A stretch of DNA of 64,000 nt from Clostridia bacterium (GTDB lineage Bacteria; Bacillota; Thermoanaerobacteria; Thermoanaerobacterales; Thermoanaerobacteraceae), in contig DULG01000077.1 of the NCBI GenBank assembly GCA_012840485.1, forward strand, positions 1 through 64,000. Reading direction: 5' to 3'. Shown piece after piece: positions 45,693 through 55,830 of this stretch (the stretch's first letter is position 1; every line of letters starts with the position of its first letter). The translations under genes were made by a program, and so were the position numbers. The notes beneath the pieces were generated by a model, which ran no database searches, had not been told where the DNA came from, and worked only from the letters and a program-made list of their open reading frames with translations.

Positions 45693-47416
45693 TTTTCCTC
45701 TCCTCTGCTTTTCACTAATTCTATAAGTTTAAGGAGCAGCATCTTGCTCTCAGCCGTCGTCTCCCCTAGCACTTCCGCTATTTCTTGTGCAACACGCATC
45801 TGCTTGTTTATCACTTCCTGGGCCTTCTCTATAGTCTCTTCCCTTACCCTTTCCATTTCCATCCTCTGCTTTTCCTGTTCGGTAATATCCTGAATAATTG
45901 TCAACAGGAGGTGCTCTTCTTCGATATAGCATATAGTCTGGAGAACAGTTAAAAATTTCTGGGGGTAGTTCACCTTTTTATCCTGCATGTCAGTTTTATT
46001 TGCCAACACCCAGGCGAAATCCCTGTCATCCAAGAGGAGGGAAAGGGGTTTCCCTTGAACGTGTTCTTTTTTAACACCGAATATTTTTTCTGCTGCTCTA
46101 TTTATTTCTTTTATATTTAAATTACTGTCTACTAGAATTATACCATTGGGTGTGTGATCTATAATCAGATTGGCTAAAGATTCAGCCTTAGACCTCATGT
46201 AGGGGATACACATGTCTGGTTCAGCCATTCCTTGGTAAACAGCTTCGGCTTTTTTACGACAGGTAGGATATCCACATGCCCCACAATTTAATTCCTTTTC
46301 GGGAGTTGTTTTACCTATTAAAGCCAGTATTTCTTTTATCTGTGATTCAGTCGGCATAGGTGCTTTAATGACCTTCAACTCAAAAGATCTCCTAAGGTCA
46401 ATACCTGCCGCATAAGCCTTTATATTCTCATATCCCTGCTGATGTTGGTTATTTTCTATAAATGAAAGCAACCTTTCCCTTCTTTCATAAAGGGAACTGT
46501 CAGACGGCATCGAGGGTCCATTGATACAGCCACCCCTACAGGCCATCATCTCAAATATGCGACCACTTACGTTTCCCATCTCCAGGGCATCTAAAAGCTC
46601 CATGCAGTTCTCTATACCGTCCACGACTACGACCTCTCGAGACAAAAAGTCACCCTCCATTGAAGAAGTCTTTAAAAGCCCTCCTGGCAAGGGATAACCC
46701 CTGGCAATAAAAGGTTCTAATACATTTTCACGCTCTCCAAAGTCTACTCCAGCTACCGTGGAGGCTTTCTCATCTATCCAATCGGTCAATTCTTGAAAAG
46801 TTAGTACTGCATCTACATCCCCTAAAACGCTTCTATCTAGGGCTTCAGCTTTTTTGGCAATGCAGGGACCTATAAAAACAACTTTAATGTCCAAGCCATA
46901 TCTTTGCTTCAATGACCTTGCGTGAGCAACCATCGGGGAAACGACCGGAGCTAGATTTCTTATAAGTCCTGGATAGTATTTCTCTACCAGATTCTTTACA
47001 ACCGGGCAAGCCGTGGTTATAATGGGACCCTTATGCCCCTTTTTGATCAGATGCTGGTACTCTATAGATACCATTTCAGCTCCCACCGCTGTTTCCTCAG
47101 CTCCATAAAACCCTAGGGCCTTCAGTATGGAAAACATCTCCTCGGGAGAAGCTACGTCAAAGACAGCAGGGTAAGAAGGAGCTATAGAGGCTATAACCTT
47201 TTCGCCGGCATTTATGAATTCTTTTACTGCATGTAGGTCGTTCCGTACTTTCTTGGCATTCTGGGGACATTCGATGACACACCTTCCACAGTATATACAT
47301 AAGCTATCCACAACTTCCGCCTGACCGTCGACTACTTTTATAGCTTTGACAGGACAATACCTAACGCACCGGTAACAATTTTTGCAGTTTGCCTTAGATA
47401 CACTGATTACATTCAA
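45689..47416 (-). CDS. sensory [FeFe]-hydrogenase-like protein with PAS domain (HydS type)
   Basis: 575 residues. Two [4Fe-4S] ferredoxin motifs (CKNCYRCVRYCP, CIYCGRCVIECP), then an H-cluster domain with altered motifs TTACPVVKN (catalytic: TSCCPAW), GPCIAKKAE, and EMMACRGGCINGP. A further Cys motif (CGACGYPTC...C) near 375-400 and a PAS domain (about 420-520) follow, with a coiled tail. The kept cluster ligands but changed surroundings fit a sensor rather than a bulk hydrogenase. The start is taken as TTG 47416, 7 nt after GGAGGAGG; the ATG six codons earlier contains that site. Confidence 0.85.
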   Translation of the reverse strand: MNVISVSKANCKNCYRCVRYCPVKAIKVVDGQAEVVDSLCIYCGRCVIECPQNAKKVRNDLHAVKEFINAGEKVIASIAPSYPAVFDVASPEEMFSILKALGFYGAEETAVGAEMVSIEYQHLIKKGHKGPIITTACPVVKNLVEKYYPGLIRNLAPVVSPMVAHARSLKQRYGLDIKVVFIGPCIAKKAEALDRSVLGDVDAVLTFQELTDWIDEKASTVAGVDFGERENVLEPFIARGYPLPGGLLKTSSMEGDFLSREVVVVDGIENCMELLDALEMGNVSGRIFEMMACRGGCINGPSMPSDSSLYERRERLLSFIENNQHQQGYENIKAYAAGIDLRRSFELKVIKAPMPTESQIKEILALIGKTTPEKELNCGACGYPTCRKKAEAVYQGMAEPDMCIPYMRSKAESLANLIIDHTPNGIILVDSNLNIKEINRAAEKIFGVKKEHVQGKPLSLLLDDRDFAWVLANKTDMQDKKVNYPQKFLTVLQTICYIEEEHLLLTIIQDITEQEKQRMEMERVREETIEKAQEVINKQMRVAQEIAEVLGETTAESKMLLLKLIELVKSRGEEK

Positions 47417-47596
47417 AATCAATCCTCCTCCCATTTACCATTTTTTTATAGCTTTTAAATCCTCGCCACATCCTGCGCGTCACAGAAGTGAAATATTTAT
47501 CGGCAACCTTAATCATTACTCTTTTGATACACCCTCATATCCAATTATAAAATCTTTACTTTTGTGTTTTTTGCAATAATTAAATACATAAAGATG

Positions 47597-47634
47597 AAAA
47601 CCCCACTTTTTGTATTGGCTAAAAGTGGGGTTTT
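47597..47634. terminator. bidirectional terminator downstream of adhA
   Basis: AAAACCCCACTTTT / AAAAGTGGGGTTTT, a 14-bp perfect stem with a 10-nt loop and T7 on the plus strand. On the minus strand it ends adhA transcripts before the hydS gene. Confidence 0.88.
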
Positions 47635-47688
47635 TTTAAATTGTTGAACTTTTCGGCACTTTGTATCAGAATAGCCTTTGGCTATGGG

Positions 47689-48900
47689 TTAAGAGATTGG
47701 GTTAAGAGATTCTTCATAAATCTTAGCAATAACAGCTTCAGTGGCTTCCACTGGTGCAATAGAAAGCAATCCATCAAGAGAAGGTGTAGTTTTGGCAAGT
47801 TTTACTAGGGTTGGAACATCATCTTCTGTAAATCCAAAGTCTGAAAGTTTTTGAGTACATCCTGCATTGAAGAGCCATTCTTCGACTTTTTTAGCTACAT
47901 ATTCTGCTTCAGCAGGCAGTCCTTTTAGTCCAGGTACGATAGGATTGTATATGTCAGCTAACACCTCTGCAACAGCGGGATAAATAGCTTTTACCACTGC
48001 AGGCAGTATAGCACCAAGCCCAAGCCCGTGGGCAATCTCAGGTTTTACTGCACTTAGTGGGTGCTCCAGTGCATGAGTAAGGTGCAAGAGACCATTGTCA
48101 AAAGAAATACCAGCTAGAGCAGAAGCATAAAGTAAATAGTATCTAGCCACAAGGTTTTCAGGGTCATTTACAGCAACAGGGAGGTAACGAACTATCAACC
48201 TCACTGTCTCTTTTGCCAATAGAATGCTGTAAGGTGACGTCACAAGAGTAGTGGCAGCTTCGGTAACGTGATTTAAAGCATCTACAGTAACAGCTATTGT
48301 CTGTTTTTTATCAAGCTTTATCATAAGAGCAGGATCATCTATAGCATACATAGGATAGAGGCACTCATAAGCTATTGCAGGCTTATAATTTTTTTCTGGA
48401 ATTGTAGCTACTGCAAATCGGTCTACCTCCGTACCAGTACCATGAGTAAGATTTATAGCTACAATAGGAGCAGCTTTTTCGGGCGTGAATTTCAGTTCAT
48501 AAAGTTCTCTTGCATTTTTATCAGTATATTCTAATAGTACAGCCACACTTTTTGCAGTATCTATAGGGCTTCCACCACCAATGCCAATAACAGCCTTCGC
48601 CCCAGTTTCCCGGCCGAATCCGGCCGCTTCATCGACCATGTCAACAGTAGGATTAGGTCCAACCTTGTCATAAAGTGAATATTTAAATCCAAGTGTATTT
48701 AAAGCCGGTTCTATCACATCCCAAGCTCCACTAACTTTGTATGAATTTTTTCCGGTTACAAAAATGACATTATCGATACCCTTATGTTTTAGAACTTCTA
48801 AAATGTCTTTTATCTTCTTTACACTACCTACTCCAAAATAAGTTGTATTCTTGCACCGAAGTTCAAAAATCTTGGTGGGATTTATTTTAGTTTCCCACAT
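47689..48900 (-). CDS. adhA: iron-type alcohol dehydrogenase AdhA
   Basis: 403 residues. Nucleotide loop GIGGGSPIDTAKS near 103-115, and metal-binding DALNHVTEA, HLTHALEHPLSA, HGLGLGAIL histidines. The overall sequence fits the primary alcohol dehydrogenase AdhA of Thermoanaerobacter, which reduces acetaldehyde (and other short aldehydes) with NADPH. The last residues, SLNPIS, come from a 13-bp tandem duplication across the stop region. Good AGGAGG site. Divergent from adhB. Confidence 0.92.
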   Translation of the reverse strand: MWETKINPTKIFELRCKNTTYFGVGSVKKIKDILEVLKHKGIDNVIFVTGKNSYKVSGAWDVIEPALNTLGFKYSLYDKVGPNPTVDMVDEAAGFGRETGAKAVIGIGGGSPIDTAKSVAVLLEYTDKNARELYELKFTPEKAAPIVAINLTHGTGTEVDRFAVATIPEKNYKPAIAYECLYPMYAIDDPALMIKLDKKQTIAVTVDALNHVTEAATTLVTSPYSILLAKETVRLIVRYLPVAVNDPENLVARYYLLYASALAGISFDNGLLHLTHALEHPLSAVKPEIAHGLGLGAILPAVVKAIYPAVAEVLADIYNPIVPGLKGLPAEAEYVAKKVEEWLFNAGCTQKLSDFGFTEDDVPTLVKLAKTTPSLDGLLSIAPVEATEAVIAKIYEESLNPIS

Positions 48901-48936
48901 TTTAATTACCTCCTTGTAAAATTTATATCAATTTTA

Positions 48937-48965
48937 ATTGTAGCATTTTGTTAAAAAATAATCAA
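48937..48965 (-). promoter_or_regulatory. adhA promoter with overlapping Rex-like operator
   Basis: TTGATT, 17 nt, TACAAT on the minus strand. The sequence TTGATTATTTTTTAACAA (48948-48965) covers the -35 box and matches the clostridial Rex pattern TTGTTAA-N4-TTAACAA at 12 of 14 fixed positions. NADH-responsive repression is plausible. Confidence 0.6.
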
Positions 48966-49162
48966 TATTAAATTTTTGATTTATTTTTAGTTATCTATCT
49001 TTATACTTTATAAAAACATTACTACGGAAATCCAATAGAAATTGCAGCATAGTAATAAATTTTGTATTTGCAAATCTTATCTTATTGTAGGTCTATTTTT
49101 TATATATTTTTATCTCCCAAAAAATTTACAACAATTTTACAATGATATCTTGATTTAATTAT

Positions 49163-49258
49163 TGACAAATTTCTAACGATGTGTTATTTTATAATTGTAT
49201 GTTGTATACTGTATTTATAATTAACAGGTAAGTTAGGATTTTCACTAATAACTTACCT
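49163..49258 (+). promoter_or_regulatory. adhB promoter region and leader hairpin
   Basis: Candidate elements are TTGACA (49163) with TATTTT 16 nt on, or the TATAAT at 49216. AGGTAAGTTA (49226-49235) and TAACTTACCT (49249-49258) form a perfect 10-bp hairpin that ends about 10 nt before the ribosome site GGAGGTG. It has no T-tract, so it is more likely an mRNA stabiliser or protein site than a terminator. Confidence 0.5.
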
Positions 49259-49283
49259 AGTATTTTAGGAGGTGTTTTAAATA

Positions 49284-50342
49284 ATGAAAGGTTTTGCAAT
49301 GCTAAGTATTGGTAAAGTTGGTTGGATTGAAAAAGAAAAACCCACTCCAGGTCCCTTTGACGCTATAGTAAGACCTCTAGCTGTGGCTCCTTGCACTTCG
49401 GACATTCATACCGTTTTTGAAGGTGCTATAGGTGAAAGACATAACATGATACTTGGTCACGAAGCTGTGGGTGAGGTAGTTGAAGTAGGTAGTGAAGTAA
49501 AAGATTTTAAACCTGGTGATCGTGTTGTTGTGCCAGCTATCACTCCTGATTGGCGTACTTCTGAAGTACAAAGAGGATATCATCAGCACTCCGGTGGAAT
49601 GCTGGCAGGCTGGAAATTTTCAAATATAAAAGACGGTGTCTTTGCCGAATTTTTCCATGTGAACGATGCTGACATGAATTTAGCACATTTGCCTAAGGAA
49701 ATTCCATTGGAAGCTGCAGTTATGATTCCAGATATGATGACCACTGGCTTTCACGGAGCCGAACTGGCAGAAATAGAATTGGGTGCATCAGTGGCAGTTT
49801 TAGGTATAGGGCCTGTAGGCCTTATGGCAGTCGCAGGTGCTAAATTACGAGGAGCAGGAAGAATTATCGTCGTCGGAAATAGGCCAGTTACTGTAGATGC
49901 TGCAAAATTTTATGGAGCTACCGATATTGTAGACTACAAAAAAGGACCTATTGATAAACAAATTATGGATTTATCTGAAGGCAAAGGCGTCGATGCTGCC
50001 ATCATCGCTGGAGGAAATGCTGACATTATGGCTACAGCAGTTAAGATTGTTAAACCTGGCGGCACTATCGCTAATGTAAATTATTTTGGCGAAGGAGAGG
50101 TTTTGCCTGTTCCTCGTCTTGAATGGGGTTGCGGCATGGCTCATAAAACTATAAGAGGCGGGTTATGCCCTGGTGGACGTCTAAGAATGGAAAGATTGGT
50201 TAATCTCGTAGTTTATAACCGTGTTGACCCTTCTAAGCTCGTAACTCACGTTTTCCACGGGTTTGATAATATTGAAAAGGCTTTAATGCTTATGAAAGAC
50301 AAACCTAAAGATTTAATTAAACCTGTTGTAATATTAGCATAA
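49284..50342 (+). CDS. adhB: NADP-dependent secondary alcohol dehydrogenase AdhB
   Basis: 352 residues, the same length and near-identical motifs to the T. brockii enzyme: zinc ligands C37 (APCTSD), H59-E60 (LGHEAVG), D150 (PDMMTTG), and NADP-binding GIGPVG near 174. Acts on secondary alcohols/ketones and on ethanol formation with NADPH. AGGAGGTG lies 10 nt upstream of the ATG. Confidence 0.97.
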   Translation: MKGFAMLSIGKVGWIEKEKPTPGPFDAIVRPLAVAPCTSDIHTVFEGAIGERHNMILGHEAVGEVVEVGSEVKDFKPGDRVVVPAITPDWRTSEVQRGYHQHSGGMLAGWKFSNIKDGVFAEFFHVNDADMNLAHLPKEIPLEAAVMIPDMMTTGFHGAELAEIELGASVAVLGIGPVGLMAVAGAKLRGAGRIIVVGNRPVTVDAAKFYGATDIVDYKKGPIDKQIMDLSEGKGVDAAIIAGGNADIMATAVKIVKPGGTIANVNYFGEGEVLPVPRLEWGCGMAHKTIRGGLCPGGRLRMERLVNLVVYNRVDPSKLVTHVFHGFDNIEKALMLMKDKPKDLIKPVVILA

Positions 50343-50415
50343 AATGTGGGGCTTAGGGCCCCTCTTTTATGTTAATAAAACTAATTTTTCATGCATCGAA
50401 AGGGAGGATTACCGC

Positions 50416-52690
<2,275 letters not shown>

Positions 52691-52697
52691 GTAAATT

Positions 52698-52744
52698 AAA
52701 GGGACGATAGCAAATTAGTAAGGTAGAAAGCTATCGTCCCTTTT
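52698..52744 (+). terminator. terminator after nfnB
   Basis: GGGACGATAGC / GCTATCGTCCC, 11 bp plus A:T flanks, 18-nt loop, then TTTT on the plus strand. Confidence 0.82.
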
Positions 52745-52796
52745 ATCTATGAATTTATTGTCTTGCCTATTCATTTATTTTCTTTTAAATAATCAT

Positions 52797-53939
52797 TTAC
52801 TTTCTCTTCAAAAAAATATACCCAAAAACCAATACCGTTGCAAAAGCCAATATAGAATTATACAAAAACATAGTTTTTATTCCATAAATATCACTTAAGA
52901 ATCCTCCCAATAGACTTCCCGTAATTCTTGAAATACCCATACCTATTAAATTATTCATCGTCTGTCCTGAGGCTTTAAGCTCCTTAGGTACCTCTTGGTT
53001 AATATATGTTGCCATGGAATAATACAAAACTATAAATATTAAGCCGTGTAAAAGCTGTAACAGCAAAAACACATAAGTCTTCGTAGCAAAAAATATCAAA
53101 AGCCACCTAATCGCAGCAACCAATGTCGCTCCTAATAACGCATACCTTGTACCTATCTTTTTAAGTATCCTATCAGCGTACAGCAAAAATGGCACTTCAC
53201 TTATAGCTGAGATAAAATATGCCCAGCCTAAAAGACTACTGCTCCCTCCTAGTTGCTTAAAATAAATAGGAAAATAAGTGTAGTAAAATCCAAGGGTTAC
53301 CTGAACCAAAAAATTTAAAGTCATAAGTATGACTAAATTTTTATTTGAAAAAAGCCTCCAAATAGGTATATGCTCTCTTCCAAATTGATGGCCTTTTACA
53401 ACAGGCAATTTAAATACAATCATAAAAGCCAAAAACATCACAATAATGTTGAGAACAAAAATGCTTCCTATGTATCTTTGCGCAAAAAAGCCTGCTATAA
53501 CTGACATTAAAGCATATCCCAATGTCCCTGCCATTCTTATAGGTCCAAACTTTTGATTAGTTTCACTTAAATATTCCAATGTTATCGTGTCACTAATGGG
53601 ACCTGTGGAAGTTTGAAAAAAAGTAAAAAGAGTAATAACAAGTATAAGATAATAAAAATTACTGGATAAAGGATATAAAGCCATTGTGAAAATACTGCAT
53701 AAAAATAAAATCTGCAATACAAAATTTTTGGATTTTGCCCTGTCACTGGTAATACCCCAAAAAGGCTGGGCGATTATAGCAACAAAAGGCCCCAATGACA
53801 TAAGTATCCCAATAGCGCCCTTACTATAGCCAAGATAATCTAAATAAACAGGTAAAAACGTACCGTAAATCGCACCACCCATGAAAAAAACGGCATAAAA
53901 TGTTATGAAATAGTAATAAAGCTTCTTATTTGTTACCAT
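52797..53939 (-). CDS. MFS transporter, MFS_1-like (LacY/nucleoside-symporter) group
   Basis: 380 residues, 12 helices, with the group's FFMGGAIYGTFLPVYLDYLGYSKGAIG start and PFWGITSDRAKSKNFVL loop. Substrate unknown. The ATG at 53939 follows GAGGTGG; an upstream in-frame start lacks a site. A decayed copy of its last 190 nt lies 8.3 kb away at 44340-44497. Confidence 0.83.
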   Translation of the reverse strand: MVTNKKLYYYFITFYAVFFMGGAIYGTFLPVYLDYLGYSKGAIGILMSLGPFVAIIAQPFWGITSDRAKSKNFVLQILFLCSIFTMALYPLSSNFYYLILVITLFTFFQTSTGPISDTITLEYLSETNQKFGPIRMAGTLGYALMSVIAGFFAQRYIGSIFVLNIIVMFLAFMIVFKLPVVKGHQFGREHIPIWRLFSNKNLVILMTLNFLVQVTLGFYYTYFPIYFKQLGGSSSLLGWAYFISAISEVPFLLYADRILKKIGTRYALLGATLVAAIRWLLIFFATKTYVFLLLQLLHGLIFIVLYYSMATYINQEVPKELKASGQTMNNLIGMGISRITGSLLGGFLSDIYGIKTMFLYNSILAFATVLVFGYIFLKRK

Positions 53940-54118
53940 ATAGTGCCACCTCTTTGTCCGTATTATTTCCCTCACGCAAAAGTCAACTTATCTCTTAACT
54001 TTATAATCTTGATTATACGAAAACTCGTTTTAAATAGCAAATATGTATTGGCACTTTATTTCATATGTAATATAATTATTACACGTGAAATAAGAATATA
54101 ATGAGGGAGGGAAAGGCA

Positions 54119-54310
54119 GTGATATTTTACCTTACGATAGCACTTTTCATTACCACGGTAGTTCTAGTGGCAGTAATTGCTTTCGAAGTATCCAAAGTCC
54201 AAAAACAAGCAACAACTCTTTTTGAAATCAATCAAAAAACTCAAGAAAAATTGACATCCCTAAAAGAAAAAACCGAATCTATTGAAAAAATACTTGAAAA
54301 CATAAAGTAA
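54119..54310 (+). CDS. small membrane-anchored coiled-coil protein
   Basis: 63 residues from the GTG at 54119 (GGAGGG 8 nt upstream). One membrane helix (IFYLTIALFITTVVLVAVIAF) is followed by a heptad-patterned charged coil (TSLKEKTESIEKILENIK). No family recognised. It resembles the next gene in layout and probably shares its transcript with an ArsR-type regulator. Confidence 0.65.
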   Translation: MIFYLTIALFITTVVLVAVIAFEVSKVQKQATTLFEINQKTQEKLTSLKEKTESIEKILENIK

Positions 54311-54340
54311 AGGGGGATTAGGATAAGCATAGCAAGCAGT

Positions 54341-54550
54341 ATGCCAATAATATTTGTAATCATAATTTGGATTTTTGTTTTTCTGATAGGTATATCCACA
54401 ATCTTATCTATATTTGCTTTTGTAAAAATTTCAAATATAAGAAAACAGAATGAGCTTCACATAAAGAAGTCTGACGAATTTTTCAATGAACTCGATATAA
54501 TAAGAGGCAAGCTAGAAAAAATAGAAAAAACTCTTAAGGAAGTTGATTAA
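54341..54550 (+). CDS. second small membrane-anchored coiled-coil protein
   Basis: 69 residues: membrane helix (IIFVIIIWIFVFLIGISTILSIFAFV) and coiled C-terminus (DEFFNELDIIRGKLEKIEKTLKEV). Similar in plan to the preceding gene. The ATG lacks a close ribosome site; a GGGGGATTAGG lies 21 nt upstream, so the real start may be an unusual codon a little earlier. Followed after 1 nt by the regulator gene. Confidence 0.6.
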   Translation: MPIIFVIIIWIFVFLIGISTILSIFAFVKISNIRKQNELHIKKSDEFFNELDIIRGKLEKIEKTLKEVD

Positions 54551-54551
54551 A

Positions 54552-54899
54552 ATGTCTGAATATAATAAGCATCCTTCAGAATCTTATGACTCTAACAAGA
54601 TTGTAAAAATTTTTGATGCCCTATCTCATCCTGTAAGGATAAAAATATTGGGTATTTTGTATGAAAACAGACAGTATATAAGTGAATTAGCAAGAAAGAT
54701 AGGTATAAGTAGACCTCTTTTATATATTCACCTCCGGAAATTGGAAGAAGCAGAACTTGTAAAAGCAAGCATGGAAATTTCCAGTGACGGAAAAGCCACA
54801 AAATACTATGAACTAATCCACTTTGACTTAAGATTAACACCCCAGCTGCTTCATGAAATTTCTAAGGATATTAATTTAGAAGAGGAAAAATCTCAATAA
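54552..54899 (+). CDS. ArsR-type winged-helix regulator
   Basis: 115 residues: KIFDALSHPVRIKILGILYENRQYISELARKIGISRPLLYIHLRKLEEAELV is a canonical ArsR-like helix-turn-helix (about 20-72). No metal-binding Cys motif is present, so it is not a classical metalloregulator. The ATG at 54552 has AAGGAAG 9 nt upstream. Last gene of a three-gene unit with the two small membrane proteins, which may be its sensors. Confidence 0.85.
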   Translation: MSEYNKHPSESYDSNKIVKIFDALSHPVRIKILGILYENRQYISELARKIGISRPLLYIHLRKLEEAELVKASMEISSDGKATKYYELIHFDLRLTPQLLHEISKDINLEEEKSQ

Positions 54900-54973
54900 T
54901 TTTGTTGTTATGTCAAATTTTGCTCCATTAATTTACATCCCATCTTATCAGGATACTTTTTCATCATAAAAAG

Positions 54974-55004
54974 CCCAGACAGTGCTTTTCTGTCTGGGTT
55001 TTTT
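54974..55004 (+). terminator. terminator of the small-protein/ArsR operon
   Basis: CCCAGACAG / CTGTCTGGG, 9-bp perfect stem, 7-nt loop, then T6. Confidence 0.92.
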
Positions 55005-55011
55005 AAACTTC

Positions 55012-55040
55012 AGACAAAAGGAACCGTCCCCTTTGTTTAG
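55012..55040. repeat. second copy of the GTCCCCTTTGTTT intergenic repeat
   Basis: CAGACAAAAGGAACCGTCC..., with AAAGG / CCTTT arms. It shares ACAAAAGG and GTCCCCTTTGTTT with the element behind pepF at 32797-32861. Confidence 0.6.
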
Positions 55041-55082
55041 AAATGGTAAGCAATTATTACAAAAATTACTGATTGAACTTTA

Positions 55083-55644
55083 TTAGGACTCAACGGGTTT
55101 ATTTTTATAAGTGACATTTTCCACTCGTTTATAATCTCTACCATAAAGTTGAGTATCTATGCCCCTTATTTTCCATTCTTTTTCCTAATTTATAAAGGTA
55201 TATTTCCGTAAGTAATAATCGTAATAAAAATGTCCGTTATAAGTTGTCACTACCTTCCCCTTTGAAAAAATGTATTTGTTTTTGCCATCATCATAAACTT
55301 TTGAAATCGCCAGTGATACTGCATTTGTACCTGCAATCTCTTCTTTCAATATCATACCTTTTTTAAATAAAAATGGGTATCATCATAAGGTAAAACTAAT
55401 TCTAGTATTACACCTTCTTTATCAGTTAACAAAAATATAAAGTTTTTAAAATCATTAATACCCCTTAAATCTTTAATGATTTTGTGAAAAGCTTTAATTA
55501 GTGAATCTTTTTCGCTATCTTCAGCAATTTTTACATTATTCAACACCATTAACCTTTTATCCGGCATTAATCCCCTTTTTAAACATCTCTCCCAAGATTG
55601 TTCAAAAAGTCTTTATGTGTCTCAAATCTTATGACCTCCCCCAT
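55083..55644 (-). pseudogene. broken AcoR-like activator fused to an unknown fragment
   Basis: From ATG 55644 (AGGAGGG upstream): MGEVIRFETHKDF, then a -1 shift into EQSWERCLKRGLMPDKRLM...DFKNFIFLLTDKEGVILEL, then another shift into KKGMILKEEIAGTNAVSLAI. This is the N-terminal GAF region of AcoR/DhaR-type sigma-54 activators. At about 55280 the sequence leaves the family (YDDGKNKYIFSKGKVVTTYNG) and runs, through one in-frame TAG, to TAA 55083. The AAA+ and DNA-binding domains are gone. Confidence 0.75.
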
Positions 55645-55830
55645 ATTATCCCTCCTATTTTACTACTTCTACATATTAATATAAATTCCTCCTTTGTTTA
55701 CCAAAACTTTATATTTTGTAACATTGTTGTAATATTTCAATCTTATAATGTGTTGTATTAAAAAGAGCAGGATTTCTCCTGCTCATGTTTTAATATATTT
55801 TTACTTGTCTGTATCCATTGTCCAAAAATG

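Noticed and set aside
55352-55567. 71-codon frame as a stand-alone gene
   Set aside because: It is the middle of the AcoR-like pseudogene: homologous sequence continues on both sides in other frames and there is no proper start.
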